A stretch of DNA of 64,000 nt from Stomoxys calcitrans (GCF_963082655.1 NC_081556.1:156800578-156864577); one strand, 5' to 3'; counted from the first letter of the stretch, positions 12,601 through 22,499 are shown. Notes: generated by a model not told the origin, from the sequence alone. Numbers and translations are program-made.

Positions 12601-15600
12601 GAAATGTTCATGGGTAAAATTGCAATATCATTCAAAATATCTTTCACCAAAGGATATGTTTCCTTAAAAAGTTGCAAAATTGATCATCTTTAAATTATGT
12701 TTGCTAATGTTAGGTTTATAGCCGAGTCCGAACGGCGTACCGCAGGGCGACACCTCTTTGGAGATAAGTTTTACATGGCATAGTACCTCACAAATTTTGC
12801 CAGCATTAGGAGGGCAAAATCACCGTCATAGGCGGAGATGCTAACCTCTGCTCTACGATGGCCTCCGTTTGGATCCATTATCGGATTAAATTTTCCAATT
12901 GTTGGACCAAATATTGGACCTTCCATATCTTCGCATTAAAATCGCCCAGAATGATTTTAATATCATATGCTCGGCAGACGTAGTAATGTCTCTCTAGGTG
13001 CTCGTTGAAAATATCATTGGTCTGCTCGTCCTTGTCTTCAGTCGGGACATGGGGGCAAATAAGGTTGATGTTGAAGAATTTGTGGCTAGCCTCTCATCTA
13101 GCGGTGTAAACCTGGAGACAAGGTGTCTCTCCTTCACTTCAAATAACCACAAATCCACAGCTAAATTCATGCCTGGTATCATGGCACCTATAGAACAGTT
13201 CGTCAGGGTTTATTTTGACGCCTTAGTCCGATCCATCGCACAACATCCACCTTTTCTATAAAGAACCCGGATATTTCAGTTGTCGATCGTTTTTTCGTTT
13301 GCGTGGGACGTTAACGTTAAGGGGCTCAGGGTGCACCTATAATCCTATAGCGGCCAAATAGATATTTGACAAGTTAACGTATGGAGATCTCTTACAAGCT
13401 GTAACCAGTTCAGGCACTCAAGCAGATCCAAATCTTTTCCAAGATATACTTGACCAATTCGACTTTGTCACCATTTTTATACCCTCCACCATAGGATGGG
13501 GGTATATTAATTTATTCATTCCGTTTGTAACTCCTCGAAATATTCATCTCAGACCCAATAAAGTATATATATTCTTGATCGTTATGTCGATCTAGCCAAG
13601 TCCGTCCGTCCGTCCGTCTGTCAGTCGAAAGCACGCTAACTTCGAAGGAGTAAAGCTAGCCGCTTGAAATTTTGCACAAATTCTTTCTATTAGTGTAGGT
13701 CAGTTGGGATTGTCAATGGGCCAAATCGGTTTATGGTTTGATATAGCTGTCATATAAACCGATCTTGGGTATTGACTTCTTGAGGCTCTAGAGAGCGCAG
13801 TAAATTAGCGTTATCTGAGTCGAAGACACCTATCACAGCCGGACCGATATGTATTACGATAGTGCATGACGAAGATGACCTAACCACTCATCGAAACGCG
13901 TCTACCAGTGGTGTCATATGTATACTGTTTTGTCTGAAATTACTGCCAGTTTCTTTTCTTCAAAGATCATTTAAAAAAGAATCTCTCCTTTGTGTGTTAC
14001 ATTCGCTTGGTCATTCAGCTTGACTCTGAAAACACTAATAACTGCTTCACATGACCGGCTATTACAGGCCAAACAAATAAACGGACGATTTACCAATAAA
14101 CTTAAAGTAAAATTTCATAAAAAATCAATTGTGACACACGTAGCAAATGGCAAATCAATGACGTTAGTTGAAATTTCGCGATATGAAATGCCTACATTTC
14201 AATGTGCAGACAATATAATTATGAATATTATTTTTAGTAACAGCTCCATTCAAAAATCAGTTTCAATTAATTGAAGCTCCAGCAATCAAAGTCTTCTTTA
14301 ACAATTTCGAAATTTATTATTCAACATGCGATGCATAGATTTAAGGTCCAATGGTCATAATAAATAATACAAATGGACGATACGTTTGTTGTGCATACTT
14401 TGTAAGCACTACGTCCAACTATCGGATAAATAATTGCCACTAACATAATCTAATTTATTTGCATTGCAATGCATCCTTAATTGATTTCTGTGCCATTGCA
14501 TGCGCATGAGATGAGGGGGGAGTAGAGGGAGGGGGAGGATACTTACTGCAACGAATCCTGGCGTATCTGTTTGCGTGCCCTCAGATACATGGTGCTGGCG
14601 ATGAGGCCCACAACCAACACCAAACCCAAGGCACAGGCGGCAGCACCCAGCAACGCAGGACCCTGCGAGGGAGCATGGGCGGGAGCCGGTGATTGATTGG
14701 GAGCTGGAAATAGACCTTGAATTGAATAAAAGAAACGTATATTACTCCACAAAGCGATGAGATGATTTCCACATGCGTCCGACTCGGATGGCAACATGAG
14801 CAGAGATATTATGGTGAAATATAAAATTGCAGCAGCCACAACCGCATCGGCTATGGCCCTGCCACTTACCTTTGATACAAATTTTATTACGTTTAAAATG
14901 TAATTTGGTATCGTTGTGGCGCGGGGGTCCCCGCACCAGCATATTAACACTCAGGGGGACCTGTTCGCTAACATTGCCACTACAGGGCAAATGTACGGAG
15001 AATGTTTCCACCTGCTGTGGCACATAGCCCTTCTCGGGTATACTGAGGGTGGGTGCGGCCAATGCCTCCTGATCATGGTCATAATCGATGGTAATTGCAT
15101 ATGGAAGCTACACACACACACACACGGACACAATGGAGCGAGTCGGGATACAACACAATGGAGCAGGAGGGAAAAAAGTAAATAGAAAAAAATTGGTGGT
15201 TAATGGAGTGCAAATTGGTTTTTGAGTGGTTGGATGGATGTTCGGTTGGCTGAATGCAAGCAATGGCAGCAGAAGCAGCTCTAACAACACCCACCAAATT
15301 CAAGCAAAATTGACAATCAAAACGGAGAGTGCGAGCTTGTGAAGGAGGGCACCAAAGTACAGAAATTTATAATAAAGGCAAACATTTACAAACACCAAAA
15401 GATACATACAGCAACGTCAGGGTTGTCGTCCTTAGGGCATTTAGGAATGTGACTGAATATTAAAGAAATTTTACAATAAAATAATGTCAATGAAATGAAA
15501 TAAAATAAAACTGAAATTAAATAAAATTAGTTACATAAAAAAAATGAAATAAAATAAACATAAAGATATAAAATATGAATGAAATGAACGGAATCCATTG

Positions 15601-18148
15601 GAATCAAATAAAATGAAAGAAAAGAAAATGAAATGAAATGGAATGGGGCGAAATGGAATGAAATAGAATGGAACGAAATGGAATGGATTGGATTGAAATG
15701 GAATGGATTGGAATGAAATGGAATGGATTGGAATGAAATGGAATGGATTGGAATGAAATTAAATGAAATGAAGTGGGACGAAATGGAATAGAATAAAAAT
15801 AAATGAAATGGAATGAAATGAAGTGAAATGGAATGGAATGGAATGGATTGAAATGAAATGGAATGGATTGGATTGGAATGGAATGAAATGAAATGAAATG
15901 AAATGAAATGAAATGAAATGAAATGAAATGAAACGAAATGAAACGAAATGAAATGAAATGGAATGGGTTGGATTGAAATGGAATGGATTGGAATGAAATG
16001 AAATGGGGCGAAATGGAATGAAATGAAGATAAATGGAATGAAATTAAGTGAAATGGAATGAAATGGAAAGGAATGGAACGAAATGGAATGGATTGAAATG
16101 AAATGAAATGAAATGAAATGAAATGAAATGAAATGAAATGGAATGGAATGGAATGAAATGCAATGAAATGAAATGAAATGAAATAAGGTGAAATGAAATG
16201 ATGTTAATTGAAATGAAGTGAAACGAAATGGAATGAAAAGCAATGAAAGAAATGAAATGAAGTGAAATGAAGTGAAATGAAGTGATGTGAAGTGCAGTGG
16301 AATGGAATGGAATGAAATAAAATGAAGTGAAATGGAATGGAATTGAATAGAATAAAATGGAATGAAATGAAATGGAATTAAGTGAAATGAAATGAAGTTA
16401 AATGAAGTGAAATGAAATGAAGTGAAGTGAAGTGAAATGAAGTGAAATGAAATGAAATGAAGTGAAGTGAAATGAAATGGATTGAAATGGAATGGAATGG
16501 AATGAAATGAAATGAATTGAAATAAAGTGACATGAAATGAAATGAAATTATATGAAATGGTATGGAATGAAATGAAATGGAACGTAATGGAATGGAATGG
16601 AAGGAAATGAAATGGAATGGAATGGAATGGAATGGAAAGAAAAGAAATGAAATAAAATGAAATGGAATGAAATGATATGAAATGACATGAAACTAAATAA
16701 ATTAAAGTATTAAACAAAATAGAACTAAATTAAAGTTTGATAACAAACAACCAAAGACTAATGTATATGGTGAAGTGTTTCCCAAACCTCCCATATCTGA
16801 GCAAATCAGAGGGAAACTAACTTCTCACAAAATTAATTGAGCGAACCCCCCTTTTTATGCCGAGCCCGAAGGACTTGTCTATGAAAAGTGACACCTCTTT
16901 GTTGAGAAGATGTACATAGCTGAAATAATCACAAATGTTGCCATTATTTGATGAGGGGATACCCAGCCCTGAAAAATGTTTTAAGGTGTTCTTGCCGGCG
17001 GGCTAGAAAACTAATATAAAACCAAAAACTAATATAAAACAAAATAAGTAAGATAACGATAGTTTTATATGCTCTGCCACGGGCAAGTTCTCCTCACGAT
17101 TTCTGGGTTTAGTAAAGTGTCCTTTAGGGCCACATGAAGGCAAATCTGGAAATCAGTTTATATAGGTGTTACCAATAACTACCGACTCATGGGGCATTTG
17201 CAAATCACAACCAAGTTATATTAGCAAAAAATTTTAGCTTTATTCTTTCTAAAGTTATCGTGCCTTCAACAGTTAAACGGATAGCGCCAGATCGGCTTTA
17301 AATATTGTATAATGGGGTTCACAACTACATAAACATTCTAGGGTTTGATATCGAACAGAACGATACCCTTTCAGAGGCTGTGGTTATAAAACCTTAAACA
17401 AGTTTTTGTGCCCATGGATTGTTGGGTTGTACGGTAACACTGGGTATTGTCTCACCCACATAGAAAGATGAACTGAAGAATAGATAAACAGACAGACTGT
17501 GAGATAGGCAAGCAGACGACAGTGAATGGGAAATAGATTCGTACACACATGCAAACATTAATGGATACAAATGTTTAAACCAGCCCACAAACATAAATAC
17601 TCGCTCGCTCACATATCATTGCAATCATCACACACACACACACGCACACACATAACTCCCCACACCCAGAGCCATGTTTGATGTTAAGTTGGGTTTGTGG
17701 AGGAAAAATGTCGTGAGGAGAACGACAATGGTGAGGTGTGAGCTCGCACTGTTGAGTAGTTGTGTTGGGTGGCTTGCATGGGTTGCTGCGTAAAGTCAGC
17801 TAAAGGAATGGTGTTTGTGGTGAGAGTTTAAATGCTTTGTGCGGTTAATGTTTGTTTGTTGGCTGGCTGGCTGGCTGGCTGGCTGGCTGTCTTTGCCATT
17901 ACATGCGAGTGAGTTGCTCTGTGTGGGAGTGTATTTGATAAATGTTGCTCCCATTATTGGTGTTATTGTTGTTTGTGGTGGTGGTGCTGTTGCTTTGTGG
18001 TTGTTGTATTAAAAACTTACCGGATAAGCTGTGAGACTTTGCCATGAGAATTCGAGGTCGTGTACATCTGCCGGCACTGGCACCGTAAAATGCATTGCGT
18101 ATGTGTTTATTGTTCCCTCGTGAACATAGAATAAATCCGCTTCCAATT
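9547..18148 (-). CDS. Drl-2: RYK/Derailed-family Wnt receptor, middle part (5 exons, both ends missing)
   Basis: Join of 18148-18021, 15107-14870, 14703-14547, 10078-9918 and 9689-9547 on the minus strand. All four internal introns (2913, 166, 4468 and 228 bp) start GT and end AG, and the phases agree at every junction, giving about 275 uninterrupted codons. The order is WIF domain, short Pro/Ala stalk, one transmembrane helix, then a roughly 100-residue Ser/Thr/Tyr-rich juxtamembrane part. Known of the family: these single-pass receptors bind Wnt (Wnt5 in Drosophila) through the WIF domain, carry a catalytically weak kinase, and guide axons. The WIF text (ADLFYVHEGTINTYAMHF) and the juxtamembrane text differ clearly from what I remember of Drosophila Drl and Doughnut, so Drl-2 is my choice; the paralog call is from memory. 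Missing here are the signal-peptide exon (right of 18148) and the kinase exons (left of 9547). Confidence 0.88.
9918..10078 (-). CDS. Drl-2: Drl-2 exon: cytoplasmic juxtamembrane segment 1
   Basis: A 161-bp exon. The acceptor is TTTATTTAG ending at 10079 and the donor is GTAAGT at 9917-9912. One base completes His, then 53 codons run from TSFTTAAYGSHQNVFIRLDP through LGRPPSANSGSYATIASLNK to YPLETKKSCNIFE, with one trailing base. The segment is cytoplasmic, has no domain I can name, and contains tyrosines in YATI-type contexts that could be phosphorylated (inference). It is preceded by a 4.5-kb intron filled with RA, RB, SINE, MITE and RTE debris, and followed by a compact 228-bp intron, so the two juxtamembrane exons form a tight pair. 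Confidence 0.9.
10079..11210. other. Intron DNA with homopolymer tract
   Basis: Part of the 4.5-kb Drl-2 intron. Contains AACAAACGAACGGACGAATG-type short repeats (10085-10115) and a CT run followed by 17 C (10668-10684). No exon or RNA gene is seen. Confidence 0.6.
11211..12370 (+). repeat. RA element with both ends, interrupted by a MITE
   Basis: The left end module includes GTTCGGCCAGGGCGCACTTT and GGATACCCACCATCTTGGGTA. Four or five ~150-bp units follow (ATCGGTCTATATGGCAGC near 11540). The right end module has a GACGGACGGGCG block (about 11990), then CAAGAATATA split by the MITE (12039-12276), TATACTTTATAG, and the hairpin ending near 12365. The whole element lies inside the 4.5-kb Drl-2 intron. 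Confidence 0.85.
12039..12276. mobile_element. Mariner-type MITE, 238 bp, TA target duplication
   Basis: The ends are inverted repeats of about 30 bp: left TTGTGTTGCCCAAAAAGTAA then TTGCGGATTTTT, right AAAAATCCGCAATTACTTTT then TGGGCAACCCAA. It is flanked by TA at 12037-12038 and 12277-12278. The TIR text is typical of mariner/Tc1-superfamily elements; the inside has no transposase. Removing it and one TA restores AGAATATATATACTTTATAG, exactly the RA/RB end-module wording found intact elsewhere (for example near 33216). Confidence 0.9.
12405..12660 (+). mobile_element. SINE, 5'-truncated, with internal palindrome
   Basis: Contains the SINE body in plus orientation (GTCCCCTCCTAATGCTGACG, GTACGGATTCG, TCATTGAGCTTTAACTTGAA, GTGAGAAGTTTGCCCCC), but the tRNA-like head is missing. 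At 12451-12491 an 18-base arm, a 5-base loop (TTAAC) and the inverse arm make an almost perfect hairpin around GACACCTCTTC, not found in other copies. Confidence 0.75.
12715..12870 (-). mobile_element. SINE copy with internal deletion
   Basis: Reads AGCCGAGTCCGAACGGCGTA, GCGACACCTCTTTGGAGA and CCAGCATTAGGAGGGC, then jumps directly to CGTCATAGGCGGAGATGCTA. The B-box segment is therefore deleted while the A-box part (CTAACCTCTGCTCTACGATGG) is kept. It faces the truncated plus-strand copy at 12405-12660. Confidence 0.75.
12875..13310 (-). mobile_element. RTE-type LINE remnant: endonuclease domain fragment
   Basis: The minus frame reads FFNINLICPHVPTEDKDEQT, then NDIFNEHLERHYYVC and AYDIKIILGDFNAK. 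The GDFNAK motif and the ICxHxPTExKDE text are hallmarks of the apurinic endonuclease of RTE-clade elements. A frameshift lies upstream: another minus frame gives VSRFTPLDERLAT, which normally precedes FFNI in the same protein. It is therefore a broken copy without RT. Confidence 0.8.
13478..13800 (-). repeat. RB, end module plus first unit
   Basis: Plus strand reads TATACCCTCCACCATAGGAT, GGGGGTATA, CTCCTCGAAATATTCATCTC, AAAGTATATATATTCTTGAT, then GTCCGTCCGTCCGTCTGTC (GTCY block), GAAAGCACGCTAACTTCGAA, and one unit with ATATAAACCGATCTTGGG. It is a short copy in minus orientation and stops at CTCTAGAGAGCGCA. Confidence 0.8.
13801..14546. other. Intron DNA, no gene recognised
   Basis: Mostly unique sequence next to the transmembrane exon. 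A plus-strand frame of 94 codons (13990-14274) has no recognisable domain. A G-rich stretch (14514-14538) adjoins the exon's splice donor. Confidence 0.5.
14547..14703 (-). CDS. Drl-2: Drl-2 exon: stalk and transmembrane helix
   Basis: A 157-bp exon. The acceptor is TATTTCCAG ending at 14704 and the donor is GTAAGTATCC from 14546. After two bases completing Ala come 51 codons: a Pro/Ala/Ser-rich linker of about 17 residues (PNQSPAPAHAPSQGP), then about 23 hydrophobic residues (ALLGAAACALGLVLVVGLIA and on to STMYL), then the basic stop-transfer RARKQIR. This is the single membrane span, and it puts the following exons in the cytoplasm. The stalk between WIF and membrane is very short compared with Drosophila Drl as I remember it. 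The exon ends with two bases (CA) that the next exon completes as CAC (His). Confidence 0.92.
14870..15107 (-). CDS. Drl-2: Drl-2 exon: C-terminal half of the WIF domain
   Basis: A 238-bp exon. The acceptor follows a GT-rich tract (TGTGTGTAG, 15110-15108) and the donor is GTAAGT at 14869-14864. It encodes 79 codons from LPYAITIDYDHDQEAL through LSIPEKGYVPQQ and HLPCSGNVSEQVPL to LHFKRNKICIK. The two cysteines (in PCSG and KICIK) sit where the family has its conserved WIF pair. Two N-glycosylation sequons are visible (NVS and NDT). The basic stretch is KRNK, where vertebrate RYK has KRRK just before the second cysteine. The exon ends after the first base (G) of a codon, which the next exon completes as GCT (Ala). 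An open frame running on into the short 166-bp intron is only read-through. Confidence 0.93.
15480..16720. repeat. GAAAT pentanucleotide satellite, about 1.2 kb
   Basis: Nearly pure (GAAAT)n with GGAAT, GAAGT and GGATT variants. Some parts show a 20-bp secondary period (GAATGGATTGGAATGAAATG, about 15660-15775), others long uniform GAAAT runs (15890-15945, 16100-16140). A 396-codon frame on the minus strand (16717-15527) is a by-product, because ATTTC repeats read as Phe-Ile-Ser-Phe-His with no stop. It lies inside the 2.9-kb Drl-2 intron that splits the WIF domain. Confidence 0.95.
16845..16995 (-). mobile_element. Degenerate SINE fragment
   Basis: Matches the SINE body with many changes: TTTTTATGCCGAGCCCGAAG, GTGACACCTCTTTGTTGAGA, ACAAATGTTGCCATTATTTG, GTTCTTGCCGG. 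The tRNA-like head is absent. Confidence 0.65.
16996..18020. other. Intron DNA with simple repeats
   Basis: Holds a CA run (17630-17652) and seven GGCT copies (17861-17889), plus GT-rich and GTTGTT stretches close to the WIF exon donor. No gene is seen. Confidence 0.6.
17861..17889. repeat. (GGCT)7 microsatellite
   Basis: Seven uninterrupted GGCT units in the WIF intron. Confidence 0.95.
18021..18148 (-). CDS. Drl-2: Drl-2 exon: N-terminal half of the WIF domain
   Basis: A 128-bp exon. The acceptor is TTCTTGGCAG at 18149 and beyond, and the donor is GTAAGT at 18020-18015. It starts with two bases that complete a codon from the previous exon, then 42 codons beginning LEADLFYVHEGTINTYAMHF and ending LEFSWQSLTAYP. 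This is the RYK WIF signature (family form: AELYYVREG.IN.YAL.F.VPVPA...F.WQSL). The exon ends in phase 0, so the next exon continues Y-P-L-P-Y, the usual family wording at this place. The preceding exon should encode a signal peptide and the first WIF strand. I looked for it on the minus strand up to 64000 and did not recognise it, so the upstream intron is probably longer than 45 kb. Confidence 0.92.
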
Positions 18149-18974
18149 CTGCCAAGAACAACAACAATAAGTTTTTGGGCAAATCACACATTCGCGTCGT
18201 CGTTGTCGTAGTCGTCATTGTAGGTGTTGCGTTGTTGTTGTTGTTGTTTTTGTTGTGTGGTGTTACGTTGTTGGTGATATTATTTTCACACCAAATATGC
18301 CATTGCCATTGTTGTTGTTTGCCACAAAGTTTGGTAGTTTGTAAACATGAAGCAAAACGGAATATTTTGCCATGTTCCCGGCCGCCCGTTTTACACAACA
18401 ATGCCAAACACACGTGGATGTTGATTATACGCCACCAGCGCGATATCAGGCAGCAAGGCAAAAGATGATATCGGTGAGAAAAATTCCCATGTAACGCCAT
18501 CCGTGTTGCAAGACGAACGCAAAGTAGCAGAGACCAACAGCATCAACGAGCACCATTGTTTAGCAGCATCACCATCAGCGCAGCAGGAAGCAGAAAGGAC
18601 AAAAGAGACGAAACAGAAAGAAAATATAAATAAACAAACAACTCACATAAATTTGTTGTCATCCTAGTTTTATTGTAATTTGCGTTTCCTCCCAGTGCTT
18701 CAATGGCGTTTCTATCAATTCAACAAAACAAACTTGGTGCCTTCCACCCACCACCATACAGTGTACGTAGTTGGAAACTTACAAACTATCTATCTTTAGT
18801 TGCATCAGTGGGCTAAACAGTGGTCTCAAGTAGGACATGAAATAATGAAGAAGGTTAATGCAATAAATTGACATGTAATTTATTGGTCTCCGATATAAAA
18901 ACAGAATTTTTATTAACCTAATTTTTAAATCCGATTTAAGCAAAAATTTTGTTTTTTTGTATTTCACTCCCCCC
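18149..18974. other. Upstream intron of Drl-2 next to the WIF exon
   Basis: GTTGTT/GTCGTC runs (18195-18250) form the polypyrimidine-side context of the acceptor on the minus strand. No further exon was recognised. Confidence 0.5.
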
Positions 18975-20060
18975 TTACCCTAATTTTCAGAAACGCTAGA
19001 TCTCGAAGACGGGTGGTGCGACTTAAGCGAAATTTTGTGTATTCTCATATAGTACACAAATTTCGGATGGGGCACCTAGGGGGGCCGCCCCACCCTTAAA
19101 CCTACCAAACATATATTTTGTCCAATCACAACAATATGGGACTCAAATGAAAGGTATTTAGGATAAGAAAACGTATCTAATATCCAATTGTCGGACTAAG
19201 TGTTAGGGGGATCACCCCAACCCCCAAAACACCCCTAAATCGGACATATTTACCGACAATGGCAATATGGGACTCAAATGAAAGGTATTTGCGAGTAGAA
19301 TACGAATCGAGTATCCAAATGTGGCACCACGTTTCTGGGGGTCCACCCCTTCCCCAAAATACCCCCCAAACTGGACTGATTTACTGACCATGGCAATAGG
19401 ATTCGAATCTGATATCCAAATATGGGACCAAGTGTTTGGGGCTTCCCGAGAACATCCCCCAAAAAGGACAAATATACGACCATATGGGGCTTAAATGAAA
19501 GGTCTTTGGGAGTAAAGCACGAATCTGATATCAATATTCGTCTATGGGGCCACCCCACGACCCAAATAGGAAGAATTTGCTGACTATTGCAATATGAGGC
19601 TCAAATAAAAAGGTTTTTTAAAATAGAACACGAATCCGATATATATTTTTAAGCCAACTCACTGAGTGGTCGCCCATCCCCCAAAACACCCCCCAAGCCG
19701 GTCATGTTTGCCGACTATGGAAATATGGGACACAAATTAAAGGTATTTGGGAGTAGACCACGTATCTTATATCAACATTAGGGACCAATTGTCTAGGGGA
19801 CGTTACACCACTATAACAACCCCCAAATAGGACGTATTTGCTCACCAAGACAATTTGGGTCTTAAAGAGAGTGGAACTAAATATTTACTGACTTTTGCAA
19901 CAAGGATTTTAAATTAGATTAGAAAACGAATTTGATATCCAATTTTGGGGTATGGGGTTCAAATAAAGGTATATGAGAATAGAGCACGTTGCTGATATAT
20001 TTTCAGGGCTTTATGTTTGGGGGACCACCCCAATCCCCAAAACACCCCTTAATCGGGTGC
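18975..20060 (+). repeat. RD array, subtype a
   Basis: Units read GGGACTCAAATGAAAGGTATTT with separators such as GGGGGGCCGCCCCACCC, GGACGTATTTGCTCACCAAG and ACAATTTGGGTCTTAAAGAG. The order and wording run parallel to 33390-34470 and, inverted, 58860-59940. The left start module is only partly kept (TTCAGAAACGCTAGATCTCG). Confidence 0.85.
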
Positions 20061-20064
20061 TCTT

Positions 20065-22499
20065 ACAGGCACCAAAATCCATTGTTTTGCGATATCGCAT
20101 GAAAAATGTGCAATTTATTGACTGAAGACCTTAAATCTGCAGAACGGGCTATATAGTAGCTAAATATACTTAGGGTCCGATGGTTTTTATTGCCAAGATG
20201 TAGGCAAAATCATAAACACCCAGTTTTTGTGATTTTTTTGGCAAATATCCGGGTATTGACCCAATTTACCGGGTAAATACTTTTTGGATCTTTGCATATC
20301 GTCCATCTCTAATCATACCCGATAATTTAAATTGAATTATTTATAAAAATATTTTATATTACATTGTATGATACTTTGAACTATTACATAAAATCAAGAA
20401 AATTATTTATACAACTACCAGGCATATTCCCTGAAATCCGTGATATAATCAAATAATCGATAAGCTGTTTAATAGATCTATTAAATGGACTAAAAATTGA
20501 TAGATAGTAAAGGTATTTTAGTGGACTTGCCTCTTTTGCTGTAGTTCCATAAAGGATTTTCATTTAATTGCTTTGCTACAAAAAATATTTCAATTTGCCC
20601 TTTTTTATGAACTCAACCCTTAAAATTACTTCCACTTAATAGAGTCTAGTTTGATAACTGTAATGAAATATTGCCATTGTTCCCTTTATTGCTATGGCAA
20701 TGATAAGTTACAGTTAATGAATATCAATAACCCTCTAAAAACAGACAATTATCGTAAAGGTCTCAAGATATCTCTGCCAAGGATATGCGGATACGCTCAT
20801 GTGATTCTCAACATAACAGATGGTGTTTTATTGCTCCACATTTAGACAAGGTGACCACAAATTGTTCCAAGAAAATGGAATTTCCCAAACTTAAATATGT
20901 CCGCCACATTTAATGTGAGTCCTTTTCGGGGAATAGCCATTCATGTTTTCGCTTCACGGACACTGTGACAAAAGCCTTGCTGGCAAACTTCAGTTCACTT
21001 CAGTGGCCCCACCCTTAGTAAACCAAGGCAAGGTGGTGACTGCAGCAACATCCATGGATAAATGAAGAATGGCTGAGTGAAGAATGAATTACTATGTCGG
21101 TAGATTGTCGTAAACCAAACGAGAGGAGTACCCCGACACGACAATGTCTTAAATCAATTTTCGCTGCACACAAAAAAGGACTATACTAAACTAAATAGAA
21201 ATTAACTGTTTACTCGCTCTCACACTATCTTTGCCTTGGCTTTCCCTTATGTCCATGTTCTTCAACGTTTAGTCGTTGCTCCGTAGTCCTTGTTGTACAG
21301 CCGGAAGAGGGAAATGTTTTGTGTTGTTTTTTTTTTCATTGTTGTTGTTGTTGTCAACCAAAGTGGATATGCGGAGGAAGCTTAGAATGGAATTCTTGAG
21401 AGATTTAATGTTTCCTCCTGCTGCATCCTTATATTGTGAAATTGCGCTTTGGCATCCCGAAAATATGTGGCAAGCAAAACAGTAGCAGCACACAAAGATT
21501 GTGTGGCGACAAATAAAAGTCACACAACACAACTATCAACAAGAATTATGGCCAGCATTGAGGAAGTTGCCAGCGATATAAAGCGCAGACATGGTAAAAG
21601 TTTGGTTGGGGAGCTAAAACTCTCCCACAAAGGTGTGTTCTGGGGCAATGGCTAAGGGGGCGATGGCTCATTCTGCCTCCTCAATGGGACCAAGTAGTAG
21701 TTGTGCCGAATAATAAATCAAGTTTGATGAACTGCGAAAGATGTCCGCCAAATGGTCATTAGTCAGAAAATGACAATCCTCAAAGAACAAACGAAGGGAC
21801 AGTAGTTGAAATCGAGGCAGCGGGAAGGTGATTGCCAAAAGTAGTTGTTACAATTATTAATCTATCCTTTTGAGGTTTTCTATTCCGAGCTGTCAACGTG
21901 AAAACATACATCATGTGGCTTTTGACGAGATGTTGTATGATTTATTAGCAATTGATGGGCAACTTCAAGAAAGTCTGCCCTAATGGCCACAAATACATGA
22001 GGAAAATATTTGGAAATTTATGTTCCAAGGCAGTGCTAAAGGTTAAAAATTTAATTTATCATGGAGCGTTGAAGAGATGGCAAATTCACTGCTGAAAAGG
22101 AAAGTTTTTTAGGAAGTAGTAGTTCAAGGAGCATTGAAGAGATTGGTAATTCACTGCTGAAAACGAAAGATTTTTAGGAATAAGTTGTTTAAAGACGTTT
22201 TTGGAACGGAGGTATGAGAGAGAGACAAATAACTTAATAACAATAGAGGTGTTTTATTTGAGCACTAAGCGGATTTTCTTGCTAAGTTTGTATGGAGATA
22301 AATGCATGCTAAAAGGATTGGTTTATCCCCGTTTATTAATGACATTGTTGGTAAGCGGGTAAAATTGAAAACACATGGTGGCATCATACAATCGGAATGA
22401 CAACACCCTATAAGTATTGTACAATGTGGGACCTGTATCCAATTTTGAACCAATTATGATGGACCTCGGCGAGCAAATATGTTCAAACTGTAAAAACTA
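20065..22499. other. Mostly unique DNA, no gene recognised
   Basis: Contains a scrap of RA-like text (20125-20170), a GTTGTTGTTGTTGT run (21340-21355) and a 65-bp direct duplication (22063-22192). Open frames of 60-90 codons at 20651-20845 and 21276-21655 show no domain. Confidence 0.5.
22063..22192 (+). repeat. 65-bp direct tandem duplication
   Basis: Copy 1 (22063-22127) and copy 2 (22128-22192) both run GGAGC.TTGAAGAGAT, AATTCACTGCTGAAAA, GAAAG.TTTTTAGGAA with several substitutions. They abut without a spacer. Confidence 0.85.

Noticed and set aside
13990..14274. 94-codon plus-strand frame in the 4.5-kb Drl-2 intron
   Set aside because: No recognisable domain, no promoter or polyadenylation context, AT-rich codon content like the surrounding intron. 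Not reported as a gene.
14704..14869. Continuous open frame between the second WIF exon and the transmembrane exon
   Set aside because: A GTAAGT donor and a TTTCCAG acceptor fit the family sequence and phase; the text between has no family resemblance, so it is a 166-bp intron.
15527..16717. Longest open frame in the window (396 codons, minus strand)
   Set aside because: It is the GAAAT satellite read as ATTTC: a repeated Phe-Ile-Ser-Phe-His string that has no stop because of the base composition. No domain, no unique sequence, and it lies in an intron.
18149..18500. Extension of the WIF frame upstream to an ATG at 18500
   Set aside because: The frame runs on past a clear TTCTTGGCAG acceptor into Asn/Thr low-complexity sequence (GTTGTT/GTCGTC repeats). 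It has no signal peptide and no WIF-like text, so it is intron read-through.
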